Source of the DNA: Haliclona indistincta
Taxonomy: Eukaryota > Porifera > Demospongiae > Haplosclerida > Chalinidae
Direction of reading: 5' to 3'
NCBI GenBank assembly: GCA_964017065.1
Contig: OZ024786.1
Coordinates: 728,888-792,887 of the forward strand
DNA: 64,000 nucleotides
A program made the position numbers and the translations under genes. The notes under the pieces were generated by a model. That model was not told where the DNA came from and searched no databases. It worked only from the letters and a program-made list of their open reading frames with translations. Of this stretch, positions 22,684 through 33,287 are shown piece by piece (within the stretch, counting starts at the first letter, position 1; the number at the start of each line of letters is the position of its first letter).

Positions 22684-23260
22684 CGAGTCTCGTTAAGCGG
22701 AGACTTCCTAATTAATAGGGTTCTCCTCAGCACTCGCGTTGTGCGCGCGCGTACAGAATTACTATAAAGGCTTGTTTGTAGCACTAACCGGTCAGTCAGT
22801 TGGTTCGGTGGCACAGCGGTTTAGTGTGGTGGCTTGTGATGCAGACGGTCAGGGTTCGATTCTCGCATAATGCATGTTTTTTTTGTGGTTTTTTATTTAT
22901 AAAAGTTAAGTTTTAGCTCCATCCTTAGTTGAGGCCTGTTTATGACGACTCTCCCGACGATCCTTAGGTTTACTAAGGGCCGAAGGCCCGGTTTAGGACG
23001 ACCCTCCCGACGATCCTTAGTTAGGAAGACTCTCCCGACGATCCTTAGTTAGGAAGACCCTCCCGACGATCCTTAGTTAGTTAGGAAGACCCTCCCTACT
23101 TTGCGCAGTTAGGAGAAGGTTTTTAGGGTTTTGGGTTTAGCTGTATGTTAAACTTAGTGCTACAAACAAGCCTTTATAGCAAATAGTATCGATGATGACT
23201 CGCATAACGCGAGTGCTGAGGAGAACCCTATTAATTAGGAAGTCTCCGCTTAACGAGACT
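22684..23260. mobile_element. TIR composite B
   Basis: 577 bp. The ends are CGAGTCTCGTTAAGCGGAGA and its inverse; subterminal sequence includes CCTATTAATTAGGAAG, GGTTCTCCTCAGCACTCGCG and the block GCTACAAACAAGCC at both ends. It contains the second tRNA-like head (22800-22876), four CTCCCGACGATCCTTAG repeats and the GGTTTTTAGGGTTTTGGG block. It is the uninterrupted counterpart of composite A. Confidence 0.7.
22800..22876 (+). repeat. tRNA-like head of a SINE-type repeat (copy 2)
   Basis: Same as 18082-18158 apart from a few substitutions. The B-box-like GGTTCGATTC is at 22853-22862 and a T-run follows. Confidence 0.55.
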
Positions 23261-23403
23261 CATAGCATTCTTGGCCGCATGATATAGCACTGTAGGCGGT
23301 TCCCAGTGCTATGGTCGATTTATGAAACGCGTATATCCTTAGCAACCACATAGCAACGGTATATAAGTGTTGTTATACTGTCACTTATACTGCATGGTTG
23401 ACT

Positions 23404-23575
23404 AATTTGTAGTCACGTTTTGAAGAACAAAAGCACCCAGCTACATGAACAGTAGCACACACTGTCATATCTTGGAAAATTCTTCAGGTCAAAAGTTCAA
23501 AACCAACCAAGACAATACATTGTTCTTAACAGAATAACCATATTCACTACTTGTAGTCTTATTCATACAGCACTT
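23404..23575 (+). repeat. Remnant of TRIM-NHL upstream sequence
   Basis: Matches 4165-4320, with shared text such as ACCAACCAAGACAATACATT and TTCTTAACAGAATAACCATA. It shows that another piece of the TM-TRIM-MCO block once lay here. Confidence 0.6.
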
Positions 23576-23714
23576 TGCAAGTAGGCTACCAGACAGTGCC
23601 TAGCTTGTGGTATTGATACAGTTTACACAATGTACCAGAAACAAGCAGTGCCTAAGCAATAATGTTCTTATACAAAGATAGTAAGTAGCAATGCTACATA
23701 CAATGCTATGCTAT

Positions 23715-23870
23715 AGACACTGGTTTCAATGGTTTCAATGGTTCAACCATTGAATGGTTTCAATGGTTTCTATGACTATAGAAACTGATTTCAATAGTTC
23801 AACCATTGAATGGTTTCAATGGTTTCAATGCTATAGACACTGTCTATAGCATTGAAACCTTGTAAACATT
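23715..23870. repeat. Self-complementary simple repeat
   Basis: Repeated TGGTTTCAA units alternate with TTCAACCATTGAA palindromes and CTATAGACACTG / GTCTATAGCATTG pairs. It can fold into several hairpins. Confidence 0.6.
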
Positions 23871-26128
23871 TTGTGTATCATTCCTTGATGTGCCTGTGGA
23901 GTCTCAAGAGCCTATAGATCATTTGCACCAACAGTTACTGGTGCTAATGTGACTGGTGGTAAATTTTGTCAAAGGCATGTAGCTGTGTTGAAGGTTAAGA
24001 GAAACACCTTGGAAATCTGTTCTCATAATAGTTTGTCTCCACAGCAAGTTTAGAACCTTAACTCATTTGCAAAGCATATGAACCTAATCAACACTTCAGT
24101 TTTAGTATCTTGTGTCAAGCTACATGTAGCATGCACACTTATGTGAGTTAAGGTAACAGAGTACAGTTGCATGCACCCACACAATTGTCACGGTGAAAAC
24201 AACAATTTGACGAGCCCATGCTTACTTATCCAGCACCACAGAAAGTCGCTAAAATAACACTTCACCTTGCCGTTATTTTTTTCAAATCACCAAGTATAGT
24301 CTATGCTTTGACTGCAAAGGTCAAGCTTTTCCCAGCAAAAGTAAAGTACACGATACTACAAGCATTTCTTTTCGGCAACTTTTCTGTGGGGCTGGATAAG
24401 TGGGCGTGGCCTCATCAATTGTAGTTTTCCCATTCACAATTGACCTGCAAAACCCTATGATTAACAGTGACACGTGATGTCATGTAGGGGCTTCTGCATA
24501 AATAGGATATTGCAGCCCTGGCAAAGTTCATACCTAGCAAATCTCTGGGGATTCAGAAGCTCATCTGCTGGATATCTCAAGAGGTAATTAATTTAGTAGA
24601 TATATTTATGTAGAGAAAGAAGGGGTAGTCAGTATAGAAAGGTTTAGGTTCATAAACAAGATGCTGGTTTACAGATGCTGGTATGCTGGTTTATGTGTAT
24701 ACTTACAGAATTGAAATGGTTCGTAAACCAGATGCGAACCTGCAGTTCTGTAGTAAAGTAGTATGAGTAATAAGTAGATTGGCATGGACCGAATAGCTTG
24801 AACATAAATGATAAATGATGTATACACTCATGCAGTGGCTGGTTCAGGCTCCCTTATCCCCCTTTGCCATATCTTGGGCATGCCAACTCTGACAAAAGCG
24901 CACTAAAATAAAATTATTCAGTTTTTGTAGTTGCAGGTTCCACCATGTCTGATCTCTGTATATGTGCTCCAAATGGAGGGCCTTGTTAGTTCGCACTACA
25001 AAATCACACTATTTGACATAATATGCTTTAGGATTTGTTCCATATGCTTTACTTGGGTTTGCATAATACTAGAATAAGTTAGGGGCATAGGTGGTGATGT
25101 CATTGCGTAAATGGCTTTTTTTAAACAAATTAATTGTTTTCATTATTTTTTGAGCACACAAACTTGTACCATTATTATTAGTACATATTATGCATCATGA
25201 GCTCAGTATAAAGTGGTCATCTGCATCAATGACAAGTTGAACAGCTAAAGCTTACAATGACTTCTTCCCAAACTAGTAAAAGCTACATCAGCTATTTACA
25301 TAGTAATTGTTCAAAGTGATGCTTACCGATTATAGTTATCACAGCGGAATGAAATGCTAGTTAGATTTAGTAAAATCAATTTTAAACAAGGGTGTAGAGG
25401 CATGCCCACGCATGTATTTGGCTTGGTTGCTAGGGGATTGTACCTAAGATACTACTGCTGATATTTCAAAGAATCAAACACCTATGCTATAAGACTGGCA
25501 AGAGCAGTGCACAATGCAAACTATGAGCGCTATAGTGTTACGACAGCAGCGCCACACAGACGGATAAATACAGCGTTTATGTTAATAAAACTCGCGCCGC
25601 ATACTTTAGTTGCAAAAGTTCAAATTCAGCTTATACACATAACTTGACAAGGCGAAAACAGTAACTGAAAGTTTTTACTCATGGGTTACCTGGAAGCATA
25701 ATTTCCAACATTGTTGTACTAGTGGCATTGCTGTTGTTCTACTCACAAGCGCTTTATCAGGAAAAGGGCTCTTCGCCTACATGTTTGTACATTCCAAGTC
25801 TAATTCCAGTGTAGACAGAGTTTTATTAAAGAATGTATTTCGTCTTTAAAGACCGCCATGTAAAGTAGGCATGGCTAAGAATTTTTCTCAGCTGTACGAA
25901 CGCAGCTTGCTATTTTCATTGGATAATACCGAGTTTCTCACAAAGATACCAGCTCCTCGCTACTGAAAATTCTTGTGAAAGTCCTTCCTCTTCAAGAGCA
26001 ACACGCAGTATACAACACAAGGCATGGCTATCAGTACATGAATCTCATTAGTGATCTCATTCTATGTAAATTGTACCGCCTGCTTGTACATTCCTGCATA
26101 AGCTAATGGTGTCAGGTGCAGCACCTTT
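23871..26128. other. Gene-poor stretch with one small MITE
   Basis: Apart from the inverted-repeat element at 24214-24410, I see no supported gene or RNA. The stretch is AT-rich with ordinary composition. Confidence 0.35.
24214..24410. mobile_element. Short MITE with TTATCCAGC ends
   Basis: The left end CTTACTTATCCAGCACCACA pairs with the inverse of CCCACTTATCCAGCCCCACA on the right, 197 bp in all. No clear target duplication or coding sequence. Confidence 0.55.
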
Positions 26129-26989
26129 AATAGACCAGTTGCATGTAAGCGCTAAAGAATTTAATTAGCGAATAATTGACGTGACGTCACGACTGGATCC
26201 CAGATAACTGTCCAAAATGTATTACTGGCAATGGAGGTTCAACTTTAAAATTCCCGCTCTGCTAAAGCCAGACCGTTTACTTCTATTATACGAATACAGT
26301 GTAATACTAGAAGTCTAGAACGTGTTTGCAAGTACTGAATAGTGTTTGTTTGCACGATTGGTAAAGCTGTACGCGCTAAATGCCAGGCCAAAGATGCACA
26401 GTGTGTGGTACTAGTAGGAATACCAACCCAGAAGAAAGCTTCCATCGCGTTCCAAGGCAGGAAGACAGACGAGCGTCGTGGTTGAAAGAGTTTTCTCTGC
26501 AAGAGGATGATGTGAAAGCTTGTACACAGGTTTTTGCGACACTTTCTAGATGGAGATGTAGGGGCAGTAATATCTGCAAAGAAGCCACCAGTGCAGAGCA
26601 GCAACAGAGTGCTGTTCGTATGGCTCAGCTCCTGGGATGTCATCTGGAGTTAGTAATACTTCTAGCGAGCTATTAGCCTTAGCCATCGTCTCTCCATAGA
26701 TGATCCACGGTCATCTATGATCATCAAGCGTCCACCGTCGTTCTTGTACTAACTTTATCACCGCCACACAATCGCTATGCACTACGTGAACGATTGAACG
26801 TTAGCGATCTGTTCATGTTCGTGCAATGTGCGCTGTAGTTGGAGAATAGCGGCAAATTTAAAGCAGACAATTGGCGATTCTCCATTCACGGTAATACTAT
26901 TTCTCTGGCAACCAAGGGATCCAGACGTGACGTCACGTCTAATTATCAAAGCAATTAAAATATTTTCGCTTACATGCAACTGGTCTATT
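26129..26989. mobile_element. TIR element carrying a THAP-domain fragment
   Basis: About 861 bp. Terminal repeats of about 75 bp begin AATAGACCAGTTGCATGTAA on both sides and include GACGTGACGTCACG and CTGGATCCC. I could not find a target duplication. The plus-strand ORF at 26380 codes for the start of a THAP zinc finger, a DNA-binding domain common in P-element-like transposases, so this is probably a deletion derivative of such a transposon. Confidence 0.7.
26380..26676 (+). pseudogene. THAP-domain N-terminal fragment
   Basis: 98 codons starting MPGQRCTVCGTSRN. It shows the THAP opening (M-P-x-x-C-x2-C), then FHRVP and a Trp-Leu pair (SWLKEF) at the expected spacing. The second Cys/His pair of the C2CH motif and the AVPTIF-like end are not recognisable, so the domain is incomplete or leaves the exon. 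It lies about 250 bp inside the left end of the TIR element. Confidence 0.6.
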
Positions 26990-28184
26990 GTGATTTTAGA
27001 AGGTGTGCAAATTGTACTAATGAAGAGCATGATGTTTTAAAAGGAACTGTGTTTTTGAGATCAACTTAATCAGCAATGTCTTGGGCTGTGAATTTGATTA
27101 CAATTATTATGCCTCAGTGGGCGGAGCCACGGGGCATACAGTAGTCTGTTCGTTTGTGCATAGATATTACAGAACGGGATAAGAAACTATCATTTCCTCC
27201 AAATCAAAATGCATTACGTGACGTCACATTGAGGTGGTCGATGCGTATCTCTAGGTTTCTCTAGGTTTCTTTAGCTGTCTTTGGCCTATTCCGTAGTGCA
27301 TTTATTATTATGCCACACGGTAGTCGTGGCATATTTAGGATTGGCACGAAAACAATATGGCGGATACACCAGACTGAAAATGAGTTAATCGTGTATTTCT
27401 CTTCTCTCGTAAAATCTCACGGTATTTTAATCACCTGGTGTTCATGCTGATGGGTAAGCGCTTGCAATGAATCCATTAAGTCCGTCAAGAAAACATGTTG
27501 GTACGACAAAAACAATATGGCGTCTCGCCGTGACGCCACTGAGGCAAAATTACGGCACGCTCATGTCTTCGCCGCACGGGCGTTTCAAGCGATCTAATTG
27601 TCTGAGGCGTCTTAGATGATTTTTCCGATGCCAAAGAGACCTTAGTAACAGCAGAAAAGAAGTCTAAAGTGGTAAACCAGAGTTCACGTGATCACCAGTT
27701 TGTTATGCTTCGGTGGGCGGAGCCACGAGGCATACAGTAGTCGTGGTGTCATTCTGTCTGTCTGTCTGTCTGTCGCAACGATTTCTCGTCGCTCGCTGAA
27801 AACTAATCGCTGAAACAAGCAACACGGGTAGAAATCGATACTTGCTCGGATTTGTATTTTCAGAAGTTTGATTTTAAAGCTTAGTGCGTAAGTTATCGTG
27901 TGAATTGCAAACGGCTGGTTCGGTTTTGTAGCGCACGTTGGAAGTTAAGCTCTGAAACTAGCAATGCAAGTAGGACACGGTATTAGCTCGCTTTTGAACA
28001 TGTGAAAACTTTATATGAAGCTTAGTTCGTGAGTTATGGTGCTATTTGCTTACTTTTTACCGTTGCTGGCGATCTGGACTTATCCAAAGGCAAAGCTGTC
28101 CACAGTTGACTGCCTAGAAGCTGATAGGTTATAATTTTACTACAGTATAGCAGCGAAGGTCCAGAAAAATTGTGTAAGCAAGCT
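26990..28184. other. Stretch with ATGCCTC hairpin motifs, no gene
   Basis: Two copies of a short hairpin motif TTATGC(C/T)TC(A/G)GTGGGCGG are followed by AGCCACG(G/A)GGCATACAGTAG (about 27107-27145 and 27703-27740). A third, diverged copy is at 31041-31076. A TCTG microsatellite lies at 27755-27775. The motif resembles the end of a MITE family. No supported ORF. Confidence 0.45.
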
Positions 28185-28396
28185 ATGGAAGCTTAGTCTG
28201 GTCCCCAGACCCTTCAAACAATCGTAAAGTATGCAAATGTATAGGTTGTATTAAAACGCGGAAGAAAAAATTATAAACAGCGAGGGAAGGGTCTGGTGAA
28301 CGGGCTTTAACTCACTTGGAACTTAGGAATGTAGTGGGCGTGATAATTAAATACAATTTTCGAATTTTTGCTGCTGTAATCAACTCCACGTGAGTC

Positions 28397-28633
28397 ATGG
28401 CATCTTCAAGTACAGCTGGCACTGACCACGCTCCTGCAGTACTACAGTGCAGGCTATGCGATGCAATGCTCCCTAGATGTAGAGAACGTCGGGTTTTGCT
28501 GAGTGACAACTCTAAACACGTTGTGCCCAAGGCGGCACAGCTACTGTGCGACAGTCTTCCTGGTACTACGCCGGATGATCACGTCAAAGAGTGCCACCAG
28601 GGGAGATACGCACACGACTGTGGAAGTGTTTGA
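28397..28633 (+). pseudogene. Zinc-binding ORF start inside element no. 2
   Basis: 78 codons beginning MASSSTAGTDHAP, with a CRLC knuckle followed by MLPRCRERRVLLSD and a helical QLLCDSLPG. It resembles the first part of the ORF at 5879 (CxxC, about 12 residues, R-x-L-S-D, helix) and a less clear one at 31700. The second Cys pair is absent; the ORF ends soon after it meets the opposing RecQ sequence. Confidence 0.45.
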
Positions 28634-28822
28634 TGGACGCCCGAGCAGAATGTCAAACACTATTGGGAGCATGGCGTAACAGAGCGATTTACCGTATCCT
28701 GTCGGCAGGGCGACAAAAACATATTTGCCTGTTACGATCGCCCGCTCGACATCTCTCTGTTCACTCCGTACAGTGGGATAGCCGAGACTAGCAGCAGCTG
28801 TGGTAATGGCTTCGTCCACCAT
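28541..28822 (-). pseudogene. RecQ-like helicase N-terminal fragment inside element no. 2
   Basis: It starts at ATG 28822 (MVDEAITTAAASLGY; a longer open frame reaches 28969). RecQ hallmarks in order: LGYPTVRSEQRDVERAI, GKYVFVALPTGYGKSLCY (complete Walker A, G-Y-G-K-S), then VVCVSPLVAL (motif Ia). After that the frame ends, so DEAH and later motifs are missing. It is the best preserved of the four RecQ-like fragments in this window and firmly identifies the family. Confidence 0.75.
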
Positions 28823-29027
28823 GTTGCATGCTAATACACATTCCAGTGGTTTTAGATTAGAAATTCCAGTACGCCAGAATGCTGGCGTACTGTTCCAAGT
28901 GAGGTCAAGCCCATGCACCAGGCCCTCTGTCTCATTCAACTTTTCGCTCCTCCCCCTCGTTACGCCCATTCAATTGAACGCTGCTTTACGATTAATATTG
29001 GGCCTGGGGACCAGGCTAATGGAAGCT

Positions 29028-29861
29028 ATCTCGCTCGTGTTCAGTATGCATGGGCTTCGGCATGGGCTGTACTACTGAACATTGTAGACACGCCTAGTTG
29101 AATTGTGGTTAGCACCGATTGGCTTCTGATTGCATAACTAAAGCACTGCATTGTGATAGCTGTACAGAAATCCAGTATACATGCATCTGCAGTTGCTGTG
29201 TTTGTGGAATGGTGGATAGTTGTGTTTGTGGATATAGTGCCATTCCACCGAGGCATCTGCACCTTAGGTGCTTCATTCATCTCAGTTCTTCTTTCTTCAG
29301 AGCGTCTAGCACAGTAGTGAGCAAACCAAACGCAACATACACAGAAGCAACACTACTTATGACCATCAGTGCATCTGATATCTATTTAAGCCTAAAACAC
29401 TACCAGAAGCGAGTATTTCCAGGAAAACAGCGATTTTTGGTCCATCACAGACTCCATTCCATGCTTGAACTCCGTTACTAGGTTACGCCTACTCGCGCAC
29501 GCCCGTGTATGTAATTATTCGCACCTTAGTACAAATTGCTTGGAACGCGAGTGCTGCTGCCACTAGCAGTGTTCACAGCAGACAACGAGCAAATCTTCAC
29601 TGTTACACTGGATTTGCCTTTTCAGACTTGTAAGAATGCTAGCTTAAGCTTAGCTACTGTTGCGTGGTACGTGTTGCATACAGTGCAGAGCCGATCGAGT
29701 GCAGCCACGGTGCAGCGCGGAATAGTTCTCTTTATACTGTATTAGCATAAGTGCCAACTAAGTCATTAATAAATAAAAAAGAAAAGAAACAAGTAATAAA
29801 AACATTTTAACAAAAATGCAATAGATTTAGGGTTGGTACATGTATCATGCGAAAAAGTATG
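29028..29861. other. No gene seen
   Basis: Small frames only. Short repeated words (CCACCGAGGCATCTGCACCTT near 29247, similar to CCACCGAGGCACCTGCAGCAT near 30787) suggest scattered repeat ends. Confidence 0.35.
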
Positions 29862-29869
29862 GAAACAAG

Positions 29870-30616
29870 CAGGGGGTGCCAGTGGCGGAAATTTTCGACC
29901 CCAGGCTGGTTTTTTACATAGCCCCATTACCCACCCACCCACTACGTCATAACGTGTCATATAATGACATTCACAACGCGAGCTAATTAATATTCATGAA
30001 CAGATGACGATCGCGTACACGCAGCTCGTCGTCGATAGCACGGGTGAGTTGATAGCGCGAGTGTAGTATCGATCGCGATCATGCAGAACATTGCTGCAGC
30101 AAGCAGAGATCAGAAAGCGACTGCGCTACCGCTGTGAATGTGGCCAAGATTAAGCGACTACCACGTTTCAGAGAGTGCTTGTCGCTGAAAACGCACCCGA
30201 TGCTGCACGATTAGATAGCTTCTTTCGACGGAAGAACAACACTCAAGAACTGAGTGCAGCTGAATCTACTGCAGAAAACTGGTGAGTAGAATAACTGCCT
30301 GGCTCAGAAGAAGCTGCTTGGCATGCATTATGCTAGCCACGCCTCCAGTCCACACCCTTCAAAGCATAATGCATGATGCATTTACCTGCTTTTTTACAGT
30401 GTATGTATATACACACTGTAAATAATAGCAAAAGCATGTTATATCTGCATGATATAGACCTCTTCTGGTGTCAAGAACCTGTAAAACAACTCTACAGAGC
30501 ACCAAATATGTAGTGGCTAAAATTTACGCAAAATGACTTTTTGTGTAAAAACCCTCTCAACCCACCCACCCACTTTTTGGCCTGGGGTCAGTAATTTTTC
30601 TTTCTGGTACCCCCTG
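29870..30616. mobile_element. hAT-type element with CAGGGGGT ends
   Basis: 747 bp. The ends are CAGGGGGTGCCAG and the inverse of CAGGGGGTACCAG, then a GACCCCAGGC pair. The exact 8-bp target duplication GAAACAAG lies at 29862-29869 and 30617-30624. The interior holds a short frame with LDSFFRRK (about 30208-30232), reminiscent of N-terminal motifs in hAT-associated proteins, but no transposase. Confidence 0.85.
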
Positions 30617-30673
30617 GAAACAAGATTGTGAAAAGTAAACAAGGTTTGAAATAAAACGGATTGTAACAATAGC

Positions 30674-30752
30674 AGTGCAATGCTACCTCCCTAAATTAAC
30701 TGCCTTCAATAGTTGTGGTTAATTTAATAGGGAGGTAGCATTACACTGCTAT
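30674..30752. repeat. Hairpin with GGGAGGTAGCATT arms
   Basis: GCAGTGCAATGCTACCTCCC and its inverse (one mismatch) surround an AT-rich loop with TTAA on both sides. About 78 bp. Confidence 0.7.
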
Positions 30753-31080
30753 CAAAGTATGTCCTGTGCGCAGTATGCATGCAATTCCACCGAGGCACCT
30801 GCAGCATTGGTGCTTCAATTTTGGCTTCAATACAACTTGTGTACAACAGCTTGTACAGCTGCTGGATAGCTGTCTGTGCTTCCATAGCTCTGTTGCTATA
30901 ATCTGCTGCTTGCCTGCACATTCCATGGATCTGCTGGTCACTTCTACTGCAGCCTGCATGCCTCCATGGATCTACTGCATATACAGTGCATCCGCACCTT
31001 TGGTGCTTTATAATCACTCTGAGAATTGCATTATACATTTTATGCCTCAGTGGGCAGAGCCATGAAGCATACAGTAGTTA

Positions 31081-31920
31081 ACAGACCATAGATCACTACA
31101 TCAGTGGCTTCTATGGCTGACTATAGCAGTTCAGCTAGTTGACTGACACCTGACATGCATTGAATTGAATTCAGCTTGTGACAAAATATTGTATAATCAA
31201 AATCTTATGTACAGCCACTGATGTAGGGATCCATGGTCAGTTAGCAAGTCAATCGTGTTACCTAGCCTCGTGACCAGGCTAGTATTAGAGCCTGGTACAT
31301 ACTGCGTGCGCATGCATCGTATATTAATGTGAATTGAGCATTAAAAATTGCATTATTACGTACTTCCGCTCTTTGTTTTATTGATAATGACGTGTATACA
31401 CACAAATCAGTAGTAAAGCAATGTGTTGCCTTTATCTTGCTAAAACAACCACGAATACAAGCATAGCAACACACAGCGCTTAGCTTCAAGTCTCCTGGCG
31501 ACTATAGTGTGAGTCTGGATAGCTACAAACCAAGCATCTCGTACTAAATGGATGATACCTGATGCAACCAAGCGAATAGGTTCGTCCCGTTTTACAAACA
31601 GCTCGCGCACAAGCTGATACACCTTAGGAACCACACTAGATATCTGTATTTGTTGTCTGAAGAGCGTACGACACTGGCAAAAGACGATGGAGTCCTCCAT
31701 TACAGATAGGCGTGACGTCAAATAACACGAAAGTATCCTATTAATATACGGTTTCTTGACATTCCAAGAAATTTTGACGCATGCGCACGCAGTATGTACC
31801 AGGCTCTAATACGAGCCTGGTCACGAGGCTATCGTGTTACCATTCCATGCTAGTTCCTTGTTGGTTTACATTGTGGACCAGTAGCAGATTTCTTTATCCC
31901 TACGTCCTTTTGATTCCAAA
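31081..31920. repeat. R1-type foldback block split by an element
   Basis: 31081-31262 and 31832-31920 match the foldback block at 13425-13830 (ACAGACCATAGATC..., CCACTGATGTAGGGATC, TTGGTTTACATTGTG). The two halves join at TCGTGTTACC, duplicated around the insertion at 31263-31831. Confidence 0.7.
31263..31831. mobile_element. TAG-ended inverted-repeat element no. 3
   Basis: 569 bp. Inverted repeats of about 52 bp begin TAGCCTCGTGACCAGGCT, with one or two mismatches. The 10-bp target duplication TCGTGTTACC lies at 31253-31262 and 31832-31841. A minus-strand ORF with a possible start at 31700 (MEDSIVFCQC..., then VVPKVYQLVRELF) resembles the zinc-ORF starts of elements 1 and 2. No RecQ fragment was seen. 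The left end is similar to the sequence at 40254. Confidence 0.75.
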
Positions 31921-32101
31921 TCTTTTTTATTTTCTTTAATGTATAAGGGCAATGGCGTATCGAAGCAAGAGGGTATGCAACTCCGTAGGATATCGAAATA
32001 TTTATTGTTACTAAAATTAGAAGCTATGTCCATCAAGTACTGATGTAGAAAAAGTAGGCGGTAACTAATGACGCTTATGTTATTTAGACCCAGTCTACGC
32101 C

Positions 32102-32659
32102 TAATCTGGGGTCCCGCCCCTTTCGCAACGAGGAAAGGGTCTGGTAAAAACTGTACTGTGCAGCGGAAGCACAATGTATTACATAATCATCAACCACAAC
32201 GGCCCACGCGTTTAGCTAGGTAGCTAGCTGTATCAATAAAATACCACGATTATAATACTCTTTTTAGCTTCCTCTCGTAGCTTGTCGAATGTCCACGATA
32301 GAGCCGTGAAGCAGAGCGTCTTGCAAAATCCCGTAGGAAGACATCCTGTCCACTAACAAAAGCTAACACTACCTCTTCTTGTTCGGGTTTTAAACGGTCG
32401 TACCCAAGCTCTTTGGTTGTCTGTGTGGCGCCCGATAGTATTGCCTCTCTGTTCCACCTTGGCTTGCTCACACTAAATTTCTTGGCTTGCTCATTCTTCT
32501 GTCTGCGGTCGTACGCCTACGTAAAACACGAATATGACGTAATTAATGATATGCACTGTAATCTGATTGGGCACACTCTACAAGGTGGCATTGCACAACT
32601 TTCATGTACGGTTTTTACCAGACCCTTCCTCGTTGCGAAAGGGGCAGAACCCCATACTA
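32102..32659. mobile_element. RecQ inverted-repeat element no. 4
   Basis: 558 bp. The ends are TAATCTGGGGTCCCGCCCCT and the inverse of TAGTATGGGGTTCTGCCCCT, continuing through TTCGCAACGAGGAA and GGGTCTGGTAAAAAC. The 9-bp target duplication GTCTACGCC / GCCTACGCC (one mismatch) lies at 32093-32101 and 32660-32668. It contains a RecQ-like start on the minus strand 188 bp from the right end. Confidence 0.8.
32250..32471 (-). pseudogene. RecQ-like helicase N-terminal fragment inside element no. 4
   Basis: 73 codons starting MSKPRWNREAILSGATQ. They continue ELGYDRLKPEQEEVVLAF and SGQDVFL, the RecQ pattern L-G-Y ... K-P-E-Q-E ... G-x-D-V-F-L, and then leave the family just before Walker A. A CCAAT-type box (minus reading of GATTGG at 32565-32570) sits about 95 bp upstream of the start. 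Confidence 0.65.
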
Positions 32660-32767
32660 GCCTACGCCTCGGCAACGTGTCCCGCGATCTCAGGCACAGC
32701 CCCGCATACCAGTCCTACGCCGGTGTTCTCCTGGCGCCTTTTGTCATCTACGTGTTTAAATAATGCA

Positions 32768-33012
32768 ATGGCAGAAAAGAGTGGTGGTAGTAACGGGTCG
32801 CAACAGTTTCACGGACTGACTGAATTTAAAAATTCCAGCTTGAAGTGCATGACTAGTGTGCCTCCCCTCGCGCATTTAACAACAAGCAATCGTTTAGTGG
32901 TTACAGACAAGGGCGAGCAGCTACTGATGTCACTACGTCGCTGTTTAGATACAGGTGTACCTACACTAGCCATTTTCTACACTCTCCGCATACGTACTGA
33001 CATATGCACTGT
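32768..33012 (+). other. Unrecognised open frame cut off by R1
   Basis: From ATG 32768 the frame reads MAEKSGGSNGSQQF, then CMTSVPPLAHLTTSNRLVV, and runs into the R1 repeat at 33013. It could be the 5' coding end of a further element, since the sequence left of element no. 4 reads TAGACCCAG at 32085. I cannot assign a function. Confidence 0.25.
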
Positions 33013-33254
33013 ATTAGGGAGGCACGGTAGTGCCTCCCTATGTAGGGATGAACGAGAAAACAAGATGGCGGCTACATACAATGTATTAGCGTTCAAACGC
33101 TGATATTTCGCCTGGTGATGAATTTTATACGTCCAAAGACACTTAGGTCTGCTCTCTGGCGTTGCCCCATCTTACAGTAGCAAGGAGATTGCTCGAAATT
33201 GTTACTAAAGTGACGAACCTGAAAACGGTGAAAATCCAGTTTCGTCATCTTCGT

Positions 33255-33287
<33 letters not shown>

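Larger units (their letters stand above)
28194..29018. mobile_element. RecQ/zinc-ORF inverted-repeat element no. 2
   Basis: 825 bp with ends TAGTCTGGTCCCCAGACCC and the inverse of TAGCCTGGTCCCCAGGCCC, followed on both sides by AATCGTAAAG. The exact 9-bp target duplication ATGGAAGCT lies at 28185-28193 and 29019-29027. It has the same design as element no. 1: a Cys2-type ORF starting 203 bp from the left end and a RecQ-like ORF starting 196 bp from the right end, reading towards each other. Confidence 0.85.

Noticed and set aside
28541..28822. Host RecQ helicase gene
   Set aside because: The frame stops after motif Ia and lies within an element with inverted ends and a 9-bp target duplication.
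32567..33103. 178-codon ORF as a single gene
   Set aside because: Its start lies in the terminal repeat of element no. 4 and its end in the R1 repeat; only the short middle part from ATG 32768 might be native.
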